A stretch of DNA of 64,000 nt from Pelagibacterium sediminicola (GCF_003390885.1 NZ_QMEL01000001.1:372001-436000); one strand, 5' to 3'; positions 47,579-57,705 are shown, numbered from the stretch's first letter. Made by a program: numbers and translations. Notes: generated by a model from the letters alone, not told the origin.

Positions 47579-49222
47579 GTGCTGAAAGTATTGCGTTTCG
47601 TTCTGCGGCGGGCTGCCTTGTCGGTCGCGGACAGGTTTGTCACAAATCCGTTGTTCTCATGGACCTGGGCGGAAGCGTCGGGGTCCGGCTTTGCGCCCCG
47701 CCTCAGCGAATTCCGCCCCGCCGACAGCCAGTCCATCGTCGAAATGATGGAGGGCAAGTATCTTTTAGCCGGTGAACTGGTCGATACGGGCGGGATTTCG
47801 CCCTTTGCCGTCGATGTGGGCAGCGAAGCCTGGTTCGCCGATCTTTCCGCCTTTGGGTGGCTCAGGCATTTCCGCGACCTTTCCGATACCGGCCAGCGGC
47901 GTTTCGCGCGCACGCTGGTGCTCGACTGGATCGGGCGCAATGGCAGCTTCGAGCGCGAAAGCTGGGCGGTGTTCATCACCGCGCGGCGCGTGCTCAACTG
48001 GCTCAAATCCTATGCGCTTCTGACCGAGGACGCCGGGCCCGAGGACATAAGGCGCATCAACGGGGCCATCGACAAGCAGGTGCAATCGCTCAAGGTGAGG
48101 GCGCGCTACGAGCCTGATCCCGCGGCCCGCCTGATGGCGGCGGTGGCGATGGTCGGCGCGGCGCTTTGCGCGCTCGAGGACCCAAGGGACCTTGCAGCGC
48201 TGGTGCGCCGGCTCGAGGCGATGATCGCCAGCCAGTTCGACGGCGATGGCATGCACCTGTCGCGCTCGCCGCTGGTCCAGATACAGCTTTTGAACGAGCT
48301 GGTGCCGGTCAACCAACTCCTAAAGCTCCGCCATGCCGGGCTGGCGGCATCGCTGGGCCCCAGGATCGAGGCGATGCACCGCATGCTCGATGCGCTGGTG
48401 CTGGGGACGCGCGAGCCCGCCTATATGAACGGGTGCGGGCAGATGCCGGTGGACCTGATCCTTGCCATCGGCGCGCAATCGGGAACGCGGGCCCCGGGGT
48501 CGGGCGTTCTGGGCGGCTATGGCATTCTTGCCGACGGGACGGGCAAGCTGGTCGCCGACGGGGGGCTGGTGCCCCCGCTCGAATTTTCCGCCCAGGCCCA
48601 TGCCGGGGCGCTGGGGTTCGAGTTTTCCTCCGGGGCGACGCTGGTCGTGGGCAATTGCGGGCCCGCGCCGGGCCAGTTGCCCGAAAGCCGCAATCTGTTC
48701 CGGCATTCCTCGGGCCATTCGGCGCCGACCCTCGATGACGTATCGAGCGCCCATGTGGGGGGTCGGCTGTTTCTGGCCGACCGGCTGCGCCCGACCGGCC
48801 CGGCGCCGCACATCACCCATGTCGAGGCGGAAAACGCGCTCGAACTGCATTCGCCCGCCTATCGGGGCCGGTTCGGGCTCGACATTGTCCGGCGTCTGAC
48901 CCTGATGGGGGCGGGCCATACGCTGGTGGGACAGGACCGGTTCGTTGCGGCGGGAGGGGGCAGGGTGCGCGAGGAGACGTTCAACATCCGCTTTCATCTT
49001 GCGCCGGGCGCCGCGCCCGGGCGGGCCAGGTCCGAGGACATGGTGCGCATCGTTTACAGGAACGGCGAGACCTGGGCGTTCCTCTGGGAAGGGGCCGAGG
49101 CCGAGATCGAGGAAAGCGTGCGCCATTCGGCCCATTTCGGGCTCTTGCGCACGCGCCAGATCGTTCTGACCGGCCGGGCGCGGGCGGGCCGGGAAATCGC
49201 CTGGGTGTTCACCCGGCAATAG
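47579..49222 (+). CDS. Heparinase II/III-like protein
   Basis: The 547 aa protein has an alpha-helical N-terminal toroid region (to ~300; [20 protein letters not shown]) and a beta-rich C-terminal half typical of Hepar_II_III ([43 protein letters not shown]). The family are polysaccharide lyases, but the substrate of this alphaproteobacterial group, always beside purH, is unknown. It uses a GTG start with GAGG at suitable spacing. No signal peptide is evident. It is followed by purH after 100 bases. Confidence 0.9.
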   Translation: MLKVLRFVLRRAALSVADRFVTNPLFSWTWAEASGSGFAPRLSEFRPADSQSIVEMMEGKYLLAGELVDTGGISPFAVDVGSEAWFADLSAFGWLRHFRDLSDTGQRRFARTLVLDWIGRNGSFERESWAVFITARRVLNWLKSYALLTEDAGPEDIRRINGAIDKQVQSLKVRARYEPDPAARLMAAVAMVGAALCALEDPRDLAALVRRLEAMIASQFDGDGMHLSRSPLVQIQLLNELVPVNQLLKLRHAGLAASLGPRIEAMHRMLDALVLGTREPAYMNGCGQMPVDLILAIGAQSGTRAPGSGVLGGYGILADGTGKLVADGGLVPPLEFSAQAHAGALGFEFSSGATLVVGNCGPAPGQLPESRNLFRHSSGHSAPTLDDVSSAHVGGRLFLADRLRPTGPAPHITHVEAENALELHSPAYRGRFGLDIVRRLTLMGAGHTLVGQDRFVAAGGGRVREETFNIRFHLAPGAAPGRARSEDMVRIVYRNGETWAFLWEGAEAEIEESVRHSAHFGLLRTRQIVLTGRARAGREIAWVFTRQ

Positions 49223-49322
49223 GGCGGCACCGCGTTTTTCTTTTCGGTTTCGATTTGCCGGCCCGCCGATCCGTGATAGGGCGCGGCCACATCTTTTTCC
49301 ACCGCTCAAGGAATATCGGGCC

Positions 49323-50915
49323 ATGCCGCAATCGGGTTCTTCCAAGGTCAAACGCGCGCTCCTGTCGGTCTCGGACAAGACGGGAATCGTCGAATTCGCG
49401 CAAAAGCTCGCGGGGCTGGGGGTCGAGATCGTCTCGACCGGGGGCACGCGCAAGGCGCTGGCCGAAGCCGGGGTCGAGGTGATCGACATTTCCGAGGTGA
49501 CGGGGTTTCCCGAGATCATGGACGGGCGCGTCAAGACGCTCCATCCCAAGGTGCATGGGGGGCTGCTGGCGATCAGGGACAATGGGGAGCACCGGGCGGC
49601 CATGGAGGCGCATGCGATCACGGGGATCGATCTTCTGGCGGTCAATCTCTATCCCTTCGAGGCGACGGTGAGGGCGGGGGCCGATTACGACACGGTGATC
49701 GAAAACATCGATATCGGCGGGCCGGCGATGATCCGGGCGGCGGCCAAGAACCACGGCGATGTGACGGTGCTGGTCGACCCGGCGGACTATGAGGCGGTCA
49801 TCGGCGCAATCGCCAGAGCGGGCGCGGTGCCGCTCGAGGAGCGCAAGCGGCTGGCGGGCAAGGCCTATGCGAAGACGGCGGCCTATGACGCGGCGATCTC
49901 GAACTGGTTCTCCCAAACGCTCGGCCAGCCGGATCTGGGCCATCGCAGCTTTGCGGGGGCATTGCGCGAGGTGATGCGCTATGGCGAAAACCCGCACCAA
50001 TGGGCGGCGTTCTATGCCGACGGCTCGGAGCGCCCGGGGGTGGCGACGGCAAAACAGGTGCAGGGCAAGGCGCTGTCCTACAACAACATCAACGACACCG
50101 ACGCCGCGTTCGAGCTGGTGGCGGAGTTCGATCCCGGACAAGCGGCGGCGGTGGCGATCATCAAGCACGCCAATCCGTGCGGGGTGGGGCTGGGGAACAC
50201 CATCGCCGAGGCCTATAAATCGGCGCTGCTGTGCGACCCGGTTTCAGCGTTCGGGGGTATCGTGGCGCTCAACCGGCCGCTCGATGCGGAGGCCGCGACC
50301 GAGATCGTCAAGCTCTTTACCGAGGTGATCATCGCGCCCGGCGCATCGGACGAGGCGATCGCTATCGTCGAAGCCAAAAAGAACCTGCGGCTGCTTTTGA
50401 CCGAGGGGTTGCCCGACGCCGGGGCGGGAGGGATGACGGTGCGCTCGGTGGCGGGCGGCCTGCTGGTCCAGACGCGCGACAACGCCGGTGCCGACGACTA
50501 CGATCTCAAGGTCGTGACGAGACGCGCGCCCACGGAAAGGGAAATGGCCGATCTGCTGGTTGCGGCAAAGGTCGCCAAGCACGTCAAATCCAACGCCATC
50601 GTCTATGTGCGGGGCGGGGCGACGGTGGGGATCGGGGCGGGGCAAATGAGCCGGGTCGATTCGGCCCGCATCGCGCACCGCAAATCGGAGGACGCGGCAA
50701 AGGCCGCCGGGCGCGAGGGCGCGCTGACAGAAGGCTCGGTCGTGGCGTCCGATGCGTTCTTCCCCTTTGCCGACGGGCTCGAGGCGCTGGTCGCGGCGGG
50801 GGCGACGGCGGTGATCCAGCCGGGCGGCTCGATGCGCGACGACGAGGTGATCGCGGCGGCGGACGCGGCGGGGCTGGCGATGGTGTTCACGGGGACGCGG
50901 CATTTCAGGCATTGA
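49323..50915 (+). CDS. purH: Bifunctional AICAR formyltransferase / IMP cyclohydrolase
   Basis: PurH catalyses the last two steps of IMP synthesis. The 530 aa protein has an N-terminal MGS-like cyclohydrolase domain ([43 protein letters not shown]). The C-terminal AICARFT domain has the catalytic KHANPCGVG (~279) and [28 protein letters not shown] and FTGTRHFRH finish the protein. It converges on deoD, with a hairpin-rich 182-base gap. Confidence 0.98.
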   Translation: MPQSGSSKVKRALLSVSDKTGIVEFAQKLAGLGVEIVSTGGTRKALAEAGVEVIDISEVTGFPEIMDGRVKTLHPKVHGGLLAIRDNGEHRAAMEAHAITGIDLLAVNLYPFEATVRAGADYDTVIENIDIGGPAMIRAAAKNHGDVTVLVDPADYEAVIGAIARAGAVPLEERKRLAGKAYAKTAAYDAAISNWFSQTLGQPDLGHRSFAGALREVMRYGENPHQWAAFYADGSERPGVATAKQVQGKALSYNNINDTDAAFELVAEFDPGQAAAVAIIKHANPCGVGLGNTIAEAYKSALLCDPVSAFGGIVALNRPLDAEAATEIVKLFTEVIIAPGASDEAIAIVEAKKNLRLLLTEGLPDAGAGGMTVRSVAGGLLVQTRDNAGADDYDLKVVTRRAPTEREMADLLVAAKVAKHVKSNAIVYVRGGATVGIGAGQMSRVDSARIAHRKSEDAAKAAGREGALTEGSVVASDAFFPFADGLEALVAAGATAVIQPGGSMRDDEVIAAADAAGLAMVFTGTRHFRH

Positions 50916-50935
50916 TTTGCCTCACGGGCCGCACC

Positions 50936-50976
50936 GCGAAAGCCATGACGGGCTAAGAGCGCCCTATGGCTTTCGC
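50936..50976. repeat. 11-bp inverted repeat downstream of purH
   Basis: The arms GCGAAAGCCAT and ATGGCTTTCGC are perfect complements around a 19-base loop, 20 bases after the purH stop. More GC-rich self-complementary stretches follow to ~51030 and a T-rich GTTTTCCTTTTCG at ~51040. It may end purH or deoD transcripts, but no canonical terminator is formed. Confidence 0.6.
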
Positions 50977-51097
50977 TGGCCCTCCGGCGGAGCGCGCGAA
51001 ACGTCGCGCGGGGTCCTCGCTGCGCTCGTCCGGTCCGTTTTCCTTTTCGTCTTCACCTAGTTTATCCAGGTTCATGGTGCGGGCGTGAGCGTGCCGG

Positions 51098-51808
51098 TCA
51101 GGCGCCGGTCGCGACCTCGAGGGCGATCTCGACCATGTCGGTGAGCGAGGACTGGCGGGCCGAGGCGTCGATTTCCTTACCCGTCACAAGGCAGTCGGTC
51201 ATGGTGCAGATGGCCAGCGCCCGCGCCCCGAAGCGTGCGGCCAGCATATAGAGCGTCGCCGCTTCCATCTCGACCCCGAGCACGCCATGGGCGATGAGCC
51301 TTGCGTAAGCCTCGAGCCCGGAGGGGTGGTAGAAGATATCCGAGGAGAGGATGCCGCCCACATGGACGGTCTTGCCGTGGGCGCGGGCCGCGTCGTCGGC
51401 GGCGCGCAGAAGCGAGAAATCGGCGGCGGGGGCGTAATTGTAGGCGCCGAAGGCGTCCTTGACGATTGTGGAATCGGTGGACGCCGAAGCGCCGATCACC
51501 ACGTCGCGGACCTTGACAGTCTTGTTGAGCCCCCCGCAGGTGCCCACGCGGATCAGGGTCCTGACGCCATAGATTTCGATCAGTTCGTGCACATAGATGG
51601 CGGTCGAGGGCTGGCCCATGCCCGTCGCCTGCACGGACACCGGCTTGCCTTTCCAGGTACCGGTAAAGCCCAGGCAGTTGCGGACCGAATTGACCTCTCT
51701 GGCGTCCTCGAGAAAGGTTTCGGCGATCCATTTGGCGCGCAAGGGGTCACCGGGGAGCAGGACGGCCTCGGCGTAATCGCCGGGTTTTGCGTTGTTGTGC
51801 GGCGTCAT
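51098..51808 (-). CDS. deoD: Purine nucleoside phosphorylase DeoD-type
   Basis: A hexameric low-molecular-weight PNP of 236 aa that splits purine nucleosides with phosphate in salvage. The N-terminal [26 protein letters not shown], the phosphate-binding RVGTCGGL (~87), and [20 protein letters not shown] (~179) are diagnostic. The catalytic aspartate follows in the TMTDCLVTG segment. It stands alone between purH and the divergent leuD. Confidence 0.96.
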   Translation of the reverse strand: MTPHNNAKPGDYAEAVLLPGDPLRAKWIAETFLEDAREVNSVRNCLGFTGTWKGKPVSVQATGMGQPSTAIYVHELIEIYGVRTLIRVGTCGGLNKTVKVRDVVIGASASTDSTIVKDAFGAYNYAPAADFSLLRAADDAARAHGKTVHVGGILSSDIFYHPSGLEAYARLIAHGVLGVEMEAATLYMLAARFGARALAICTMTDCLVTGKEIDASARQSSLTDMVEIALEVATGA

Positions 51809-51974
51809 TTTTTTATCTCTTGGTCAAAAACTGTCCGGCACTTTAGGGGCAGCCCGCCGGGCGAGGCAAGGGGGGCAGATGCGCCCTTGCGCTTGGCAAG
51901 CGGGGGCGCATGGATTAGAGGTCTGGCCAGCACATGTTTTGTATCCGCCCGCTTCCGGGGAGACTTTGGGAAAA

Positions 51975-52580
51975 ATGGAAAAATTCACGACCCTCACCGG
52001 TGTCGCAGCGCCGCTGCCGATCATCAATGTCGACACCGACATGATTATCCCCAAGCAGTACCTCAAGACCATCAAGCGCACCGGGCTCGGCTCGGCGCTC
52101 TTTGCCGAGATGCGTTATGACGAAGAGGGCAACGAAAAGCCCGATTTCGTGCTCAACCAGTCCGGCTACCGCAAGGCGCAGATCGTCATTGCCGGGGACA
52201 ATTTCGGCTGCGGGTCCTCCCGCGAGCACGCCCCCTGGGCGCTGCTCGATTTCGGCATCAAATGCGTCATCTCCACGAGCTTTGCCGATATCTTCTATAA
52301 CAACTGCTTCAAGAACGGCATCCTGCCGGTGGTGGTGACCCCCGAGCAGCTCGACATGCTGCTCGACGACGCCTCGCGCGGGTCGAACGCCACGCTGACC
52401 GTCGATCTTGAAAACCAGACGATCTCCGGCCCCGATGGTGGGACGATCCATTTCGACATCGATCCGGCCCGCAAGCAGGTGCTGCTCGAAGGGCTCGACG
52501 ACATCGCCATGACGCTCCAGAAGGACGCGAGCATTGCCGGGTTCGAGACGAAGATGGCCGAAAGCCGCCCCTGGGTCTGA
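51975..52580 (+). CDS. leuD: 3-isopropylmalate dehydratase small subunit
   Basis: The swivel-domain partner of LeuC (5.4 kb), 201 aa, as in the long alphaproteobacterial/E. coli LeuD type. Features are [20 protein letters not shown] (~18-37), [16 protein letters not shown] (~73-88) and [17 protein letters not shown]. The ATG at 51975 follows TTTGGGAAAA, a weak ribosome-binding site. Downstream come a glutamate dehydrogenase and leuB on the same strand. Confidence 0.97.
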   Translation: MEKFTTLTGVAAPLPIINVDTDMIIPKQYLKTIKRTGLGSALFAEMRYDEEGNEKPDFVLNQSGYRKAQIVIAGDNFGCGSSREHAPWALLDFGIKCVISTSFADIFYNNCFKNGILPVVVTPEQLDMLLDDASRGSNATLTVDLENQTISGPDGGTIHFDIDPARKQVLLEGLDDIAMTLQKDASIAGFETKMAESRPWV

Positions 52581-52663
52581 GGGCGCGGCCGGCTGTTTGC
52601 GCCTGTTTGCCGTTTGGGCGAGGGCCGGGGTGTTCCCGCCCGCCGTTTCTTGTTCCGGCATGG

Positions 52664-52683
52664 GTCCCGGCTTTCGCCGGGAC
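52664..52683. repeat. Short palindrome downstream of leuD
   Basis: The exact 8-bp arms GTCCCGGC and GCCGGGAC surround a TTTC loop. Palindromes with this core are frequent intergenic elements in alphaproteobacteria (general knowledge). It lies 84 bases after leuD and may act as a processing or termination structure. Confidence 0.6.
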
Positions 52684-52777
52684 AGCGGGGGAAAGGGCGG
52701 GACAGCGAAAGAGAGCGGGGCCGCCAACGTGGACAGAAGGGTTTGCGTGATTTATGCGCGGTATTGAGACAGGATTA

Positions 52778-52806
52778 TTGACCTAAGATCGGAGGTGTGA
52801 CAGATA
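52778..52806 (+). promoter_or_regulatory. Possible promoter of the second glutamate dehydrogenase
   Basis: TTGACC at 52778-52783 is followed, 17-19 bases later, by the AT-rich CAGATATT (best -10 fit GATATT at 19 bases). The downstream ATG is 52 bases away. The -35 box is good but the -10 box is poor. Confidence 0.25.
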
Positions 52807-52857
52807 TTCGCCGCCAAATCGCACTTTTTGCGCCCTGTCCAATCAGAAAGTCATGCC

Positions 52858-54123
52858 ATGTCCGACGATACCTTGCTTGATCGCGCGTTGATCCGCCTGG
52901 AAGAGGCTGCAAGTCATCTCAATATCGATCAGGACGTCATCGAAAAACTCAAATACCCGCGCGAGACGACCAAGACCCGGCTGCTCATCCGCATGGATGA
53001 CGGCTCGCGCAAGTCGTTCCTTGCCTGGCGCTGCCGGTATGACGACACGCGCGGACCCACCAAGGGCGGCATCCGCTTCCATCCCGATTCCACCATCGAG
53101 GAGGTCGAGACCCTCGCCTTCTGGATGACGTTCAAATGCGCGGTGATGAACCTGCCGTTCGGCGGGGGCAAGGGCGCGGTGCGGGTCGACCCGCGCCAGT
53201 TGTCCAAGTCCGAGCTCGAGCGGCTGAGCCGCGCCTATGTGCAGGCCTTTGCCCGTACCGTCGGGCCCGACCGGGATATCCCGGCTCCCGATGTCTACAC
53301 CAACGCCATGGTGATGGGTTGGATGGCCGACGAATACAGTCAGATCGTGGGGGATGTCTCGCCCGCCGTGATCACCGGCAAGCCGATCGCGCTGGGCGGA
53401 TCGCTCGGGCGCAACGATGCCACGGCGCGGGGCGGGTTCTACCTCGTGCGCCATCTGGCAAGGGAACTGGGGCTGGCGCGCGACCATACGGTCGCCATCC
53501 AGGGGTTCGGCAATGCCGGGCAGTTCTACGCGCGGCTTTCGGCGGCCGACAACAACACCATCGTTGCCGTTTCCGATTCGAGCGGGGCCATCCACCGCCC
53601 GGCTGGGCTCGACGTCGCGCGGCTGATCGCGGGCAAGGAAGCGGGACGAGCGGTGCCCGACATGGCGGCCGAACAGGGCGCCCACGTCATCCCCGCCGAC
53701 GAATTGCTGGCGGTCGAGGCCGATCTTCTGGTTCCCGCCGCGCTCGAGGACATGATCGACAAAACCAATGCCGGCTCGATCAAGGCCAAGGTCATTCTCG
53801 AACTGGCCAACGGGCCGCTGACCCCGGATGCCGACACCATCCTCAACGCCAATGGCGTGACGGTCCTGCCCGATATCCTTGCCAATGCGGGCGGGGTGAC
53901 GGTCTCCTATTTTGAATGGGTGCAGAACCGGCAGGGCTTTTACTGGGACCTCGAGGAAATCCACGCCCGCCTTTTAAAGATCGTCGAGTGCGAGGGCCGG
54001 GCCATCTGGGACGTGGCCTGCGAGCGTGGGGTTTCGGTGCGGTCCGCCGCTTATATCCACGCGCTGGGGCGACTGGCGACGGCCATCGAGGCGCACGGCA
54101 CCCAGTCGTTTTTTTCAAGCTGA
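52858..54123 (+). CDS. Hexameric-type Glu/Leu/Phe/Val family dehydrogenase, probably glutamate dehydrogenase
   Basis: A 421 aa protein of the ELFV family. GPTKGGIRFHP (~70) and AVMNLPFGGGKGAV (~99-112, catalytic lysine) fit glutamate rather than leucine dehydrogenases, and the Rossmann motif is IQGFGNAGQFYA (~219). The ending AAYIHALGRLATAIEAHGT is typical. It lies between leuD and leuB, so a link to branched-chain amino acid metabolism is possible. It differs entirely from the giant NAD-GDH at the left edge. The start at 52858 (MSDDTLLD) fits the family; a start 10 codons upstream lacks support. Confidence 0.93.
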   Translation: MSDDTLLDRALIRLEEAASHLNIDQDVIEKLKYPRETTKTRLLIRMDDGSRKSFLAWRCRYDDTRGPTKGGIRFHPDSTIEEVETLAFWMTFKCAVMNLPFGGGKGAVRVDPRQLSKSELERLSRAYVQAFARTVGPDRDIPAPDVYTNAMVMGWMADEYSQIVGDVSPAVITGKPIALGGSLGRNDATARGGFYLVRHLARELGLARDHTVAIQGFGNAGQFYARLSAADNNTIVAVSDSSGAIHRPAGLDVARLIAGKEAGRAVPDMAAEQGAHVIPADELLAVEADLLVPAALEDMIDKTNAGSIKAKVILELANGPLTPDADTILNANGVTVLPDILANAGGVTVSYFEWVQNRQGFYWDLEEIHARLLKIVECEGRAIWDVACERGVSVRSAAYIHALGRLATAIEAHGTQSFFSS

Positions 54124-54171
54124 CAAGGCTCGGGCGGCGAGCGCAACCTTTTAGACGGCAAGGACAGGTCA

Positions 54172-55269
54172 ATGGCCCAGCACACCCTCTTTCTCCTCCC
54201 CGGCGACGGGATCGGCACCGAGATCATGGCCGAGGTCGAAAAGCTCATCGCCTTTACCAATGCCCGGGGCTGGACCGATTTCGCCCATGACAAGGGGCTG
54301 GTCGGGGGCTGCGCCTACGACGCGCATGGCGTTGCGATCTCGGACGGGGACATGGAAAAGGCGCTTGGCGCCGACGCGGTGGTCTTCGGGGCGGTCGGGG
54401 GGCCCAAATGGGACGATGTGCCCTATGACGTGCGCCCCGAGGCGGGCCTGCTGCGGCTGCGCAAGGATCTGGGGCTGTTCGCCAACCTGCGCCCCGCGAT
54501 CTGCTATTCCGCGCTGGCCGATGCCTCCTCGCTCAAAAGGGAACTGGTCGAGGGGCTCGATATTCTCATCGTGCGCGAATTGACCGGCGGGGTCTATTTC
54601 GGCGAGCCCAAGGAAATCACCGAGACCGGCAACGGGCAGAAGCGGGCGGTCGACACCCAGGTCTATGAAAGCTACGAGATCGACCGCATCGCGCGGGTGG
54701 CGTTCGACCTTGCCATGACGCGCGGCAAGAAGGTCCATTCGGCCGACAAGAAGAACGTCATGAAATCGGGCGTTCTTTGGGACGAGGTGGTGAAGCAGGC
54801 GGCTCGCGATTATCCCGAAATCGAGCTCCAGCACATCCTTGCCGACAACGCCGCCATGCAGCTCGTGCGCAATCCAAAGCAGTTCGACGTGATGGTGACC
54901 GACAATCTTTTCGGCGACATCCTGTCGGATGCCGCCGCCATGCTCACCGGCTCGCTGGGCATGCTGCCCTCCGCTTCGCTGGGCGCGCCCGATCCCGCCA
55001 CCGGCAAGCGCAAGGCGCTTTACGAACCCGTCCATGGCTCGGCTCCCGATATCGCCGGTCAGGGCATCGCCAACCCGATCGCGATGATTGCCTCGTTCGC
55101 CATGTGCCTGCGCTATTCGTTCTCGATGATCGATCTCGCCACAAAGCTCGAAACGGCGATTTCGGACGTGCTCGAGGACGGCTTGCGGACCGGCGACATC
55201 ATGCAGGATGGCGCAAGGCGGGTCGGAACCGCCGAAATGGGCGATGCGATTATTGCAAAGCTGGGGTAG
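54172..55269 (+). CDS. leuB: 3-isopropylmalate dehydrogenase
   Basis: LeuB oxidatively decarboxylates 3-isopropylmalate in leucine synthesis. The 365 aa protein has [15 protein letters not shown] at the N-terminus, [24 protein letters not shown], the catalytic [12 protein letters not shown] (tyrosine ~142) and [17 protein letters not shown] with metal-binding aspartates, then [18 protein letters not shown]. It is 48 bases after the GDH gene. Repeats A and B follow. Confidence 0.98.
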   Translation: MAQHTLFLLPGDGIGTEIMAEVEKLIAFTNARGWTDFAHDKGLVGGCAYDAHGVAISDGDMEKALGADAVVFGAVGGPKWDDVPYDVRPEAGLLRLRKDLGLFANLRPAICYSALADASSLKRELVEGLDILIVRELTGGVYFGEPKEITETGNGQKRAVDTQVYESYEIDRIARVAFDLAMTRGKKVHSADKKNVMKSGVLWDEVVKQAARDYPEIELQHILADNAAMQLVRNPKQFDVMVTDNLFGDILSDAAAMLTGSLGMLPSASLGAPDPATGKRKALYEPVHGSAPDIAGQGIANPIAMIASFAMCLRYSFSMIDLATKLETAISDVLEDGLRTGDIMQDGARRVGTAEMGDAIIAKLG

Positions 55270-55331
55270 GCTTCGGCCAGCCGAGCCTGCAAAACGTCAC
55301 GCCAACCGGCATTGGCGTTTTTGGTCGGCAC

Positions 55332-55465
55332 CGCAGCCCCCCACCCCCGGCCCCTCTCCCGCAAGGGGAGAGGGGGGCTCGTGCGGTAGTCTCGCGGCCC
55401 CCCTTTTTCCTTCGTGGGATAAGGTGGATCGCCGAAGGGCGGGACGGACGAGGGGGCTGCGATGC
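55332..55465. repeat. Palindromic intergenic repeat A, copy 3
   Basis: Same orientation as copy 2 but more diverged: CCCCTCTCCCGCAAGGGGAG, GGGGGCTCGTG and the ending GACGAGGGGGCTGCGATG. The internal second hairpin is weakened. It lies 62 bases after leuB, immediately followed by repeat B copy 3; together they fill the 439-base gap 55270-55708. Confidence 0.82.
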
Positions 55466-55496
55466 CCGCTGACCGCTCTGAATGCCGGTTCAGCCT

Positions 55497-55710
55497 AGAT
55501 CGTTTCAGGTTTTGATGGAAACGGCCTGCCATGGCGGTTGGGGTTGGATCGCGCTGGATTGCCGGGAACGGGTCCCGGAATGACATTGGTGGCTTTGGCC
55601 GATACCTGCCCTATTCCCGCCTGTCACCCCGGGATTTATTCCCGGGGTCCAGACCGAACCCGCCGCAGTCGCGGGAACCCCGACGATTCCGTCAAACACT
55701 GATCTGCTCT
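55497..55710. repeat. MITE-like repeat B, copy 3
   Basis: A complete copy running from GATCGTTTCAGGTTTTGATG to CAAACACTGATCTGCTC. Comparing the first 23 bases with the complement of the last 23 shows about 16 identities without gaps, so these are imperfect terminal inverted repeats. TA occurs just outside both ends (55496-55497 and 55710-55711). The right TA plus the terminal G makes the TAG stop of the flavin oxidoreductase gene. No transposase frame is present inside. Confidence 0.88.
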
Positions 55711-56707
55711 AAAGCCCCCACGCCTTGCCGAGCAGGCGGTAGCTTTCGAGGCGTTTTTCGTAGTCGTGGATGGTGGTGGCCACCATGACCTCGTCGGCGC
55801 CGGTTTCATCGACCTTTTCGGCAATGGCGGCCTTTACGGTTTCGGGGCTGCCGGTGATCCAGAGGTTCGACTGGCTTTCAACGAAGCGGCGTTCGCTTTC
55901 CGTCCAGGGGTAGGTATCGGCGTCCTCGGGGCTGGGAATGGGTTGGGGGTCGTTGTGGCGCAGGCGCAGCCAGGTGAGCTCCATCGATTTGGCAAGGTGC
56001 CTTGCCTCCTCGTCAGTCGGCGCGCAGATGACCGAGAGGCACAGGACCGCCCGCGGCGCGGCAAACGCATCCGAGGGGCGGAAGCTGCGGCGGTAGGCAT
56101 CGAAGGCCGGGCGCGCCGGGGTCGCCGAGAAATGGGCGGCAAAGCCGTAGCCAAGGCCATATTGTCCCGCCATCTGCGCGGACGCGCCGGACGAACCGAG
56201 CAGGAAAACGGGGGGCAGCGCGATACCGTCGGGGACGACCCGGACCCGGGAAAGCGGGTGGTCGGGAGGAAAGCCGTTCTGCTCGAAGGCCAGCATCTCG
56301 GCAAATTCGTGGGGAAAATCCTCGCCATTGGTGGCGCGCAGGGCGCGCAGGGTCAGCCCGTCCGAGCCCCCGGCCCGCCCGATGCCCAGATCGATCCGAC
56401 CAGGGTAAAGGCCATGAAGGGTCCGGTAGGTCTCGACGACACGCAGGGGCACGTGATTGGGCAGCATCACGCCTCCCGAGCCGACGCGGATGCGGCGTGT
56501 GTGGGCGGCGGCGCTGGCGATCAGGATGTCGGGGGCGGCCGATGCGATGGAGGGCATGCCGTGATGCTCGGCATACCAGAGGCGCAAAAAGCCCATCTCG
56601 TCGCCCAGCCGGGCGAGATCGAGCGTTTTCAAAAGCGCCTCCTGGGCGGAAGCGCCCTTGGAGATGGGGGCGAGGTCGAGAATCGAAAGGGGCGTTGTCA
56701 TCGCCAA
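55709..56707 (-). CDS. LLM-class flavin-dependent oxidoreductase (luciferase-like)
   Basis: A 332 aa TIM-barrel monooxygenase-type protein of the YhbW/MsnO8 group. Family features are LSILDLAPISKGASAQEAL, RLWYAEHHGMPSIASAAPDI (~43-62), RIRVGSGGVMLPNHVPLRV, GLYPGRIDLGIGRAGGSDG and PPVFLLGSSGASAQMAGQYG. The substrate is unknown. The family resembles luciferases, but no light reaction is implied. Its C-terminus (LLGKAWGL) abuts repeat B copy 3, which shares its stop codon. Confidence 0.93.
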   Translation of the reverse strand: MAMTTPLSILDLAPISKGASAQEALLKTLDLARLGDEMGFLRLWYAEHHGMPSIASAAPDILIASAAAHTRRIRVGSGGVMLPNHVPLRVVETYRTLHGLYPGRIDLGIGRAGGSDGLTLRALRATNGEDFPHEFAEMLAFEQNGFPPDHPLSRVRVVPDGIALPPVFLLGSSGASAQMAGQYGLGYGFAAHFSATPARPAFDAYRRSFRPSDAFAAPRAVLCLSVICAPTDEEARHLAKSMELTWLRLRHNDPQPIPSPEDADTYPWTESERRFVESQSNLWITGSPETVKAAIAEKVDETGADEVMVATTIHDYEKRLESYRLLGKAWGL

Positions 56708-56853
56708 CAGATGGGTGTGGGGGCGGGGTTGGTCAAGCCGGCGCCGTTCGGGAGACCGCGATGGGCAATAGCCTTGAAAAAAAGAACCGCCAGCGCTTCT
56801 GGCGGCGAGACCGGCATGATGATAGAACGGCGTTTCCCTCGTGAACCGGGAGC

Positions 56854-57438
56854 ATGTTGAAGGGCATGGCAGCAGGAACCAAAAGCATCGCCGGGGCGCT
56901 TTTTGCGCTTGCGCTCGCAGCGGCGCCCGCCATGGGGCAGGCGCTGGTCCTCGACGAGGTGCGCGGCGGGGTGTTCGCCCACAATGCCTATCACGGGTTC
57001 ATCCCGACCTCGCTCGCCTACGATTTCTCGCGCATCGAGAACGTCAAGTTCTCGGCCCTTTTCACCGCGCCCGCGCTCGACGACGCCTGGTGGCTCCTCT
57101 CGCCGCGCCTCGAGCTTGGCGGCACGTTCAACCTCGCCGGACGGCGGGAAAACCTTGTCCACGCCAATCTTAGCTGGCAGTTCGGGCTGTTCGAGACCCC
57201 GCTCTATCTCGAGCTGGGGCTGGGCGCGGGGCTGACCGACGGGGCCCTTTCGGGGGCCGTCGCCCCGGCGCGCAATTTCGGCTGCCCGCTCAATTTCTAC
57301 GAATCGGCGGGTATCGGCGCCCATATCACCGAAACCATGACCGCGACGCTGGTTTACGAGCACATGTCCAATCTGGGCATCTGCACGCCCAATGAGGGGA
57401 TTTCCCATGTGGGGGTGCAACTGGGCTGGAAATTCTGA
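56854..57438 (+). CDS. PagL-like acyloxyacyl hydrolase (lipid A 3-O-deacylase family)
   Basis: The 194 aa protein has a signal peptide (to ~29, AAPAMGQA) and an eight-strand outer-membrane barrel pattern. The C-terminal active-site region is YEHMSNLGICTPNEG (~169-183), which contains the H-x-S pair of PagL, with a downstream glutamate and the terminal GVQLGWKF that ends in phenylalanine as outer-membrane barrels do. PagL removes the 3-linked acyl chain of lipid A. A second ATG four codons in is equally possible. It is followed by the asd leader. Confidence 0.88.
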   Translation: MLKGMAAGTKSIAGALFALALAAAPAMGQALVLDEVRGGVFAHNAYHGFIPTSLAYDFSRIENVKFSALFTAPALDDAWWLLSPRLELGGTFNLAGRRENLVHANLSWQFGLFETPLYLELGLGAGLTDGALSGAVAPARNFGCPLNFYESAGIGAHITETMTATLVYEHMSNLGICTPNEGISHVGVQLGWKF

Positions 57439-57505
57439 GCGCGCCAAGATTGACTCTTTGTGCCATCGGCGTATGAGAACAGGCTGAAACGGCAGGAACG
57501 CAATC

Positions 57506-57601
57506 ATGGTCATTTCGGCCCCTTCATCGCTGCGTATTTCCTCCGGTGCCCTTGCACCGGCCTTGCCGCTTGGCACGAAAACCACCACCAAAACCGCCTA
57601 G
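57506..57601 (+). CDS. Possible Thr/Lys-rich leader peptide of asd
   Basis: A 31-codon open frame ends 105 bases before asd. Its last residues are GTKTTTKTA, giving five Thr and two Lys codons in a seven-codon run just before TAG. AGGAACG upstream is a plausible ribosome-binding site. A GC hairpin (CCCTCCC/GGGAGGG with a GGCG loop, 57620-57637) follows 18 bases after the stop and another (GGTGC/GCACC) lies within. Asd feeds both threonine and lysine, so attenuation is conceivable. Against it, third-position GC is lower than in real genes here and no T-run terminator follows the hairpin. Confidence 0.3.
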   Translation: MVISAPSSLRISSGALAPALPLGTKTTTKTA

Positions 57602-57705
57602 ACGCGCTCCCCGGGCCAACCCTCCCGGCGGGGAGGGCGGCAAAAGGCATTCGGGCCGCTGGCGCAACGCCGGTCGCGGGGGGTGGGTAAAGAGGATTTT
57701 TTCAT

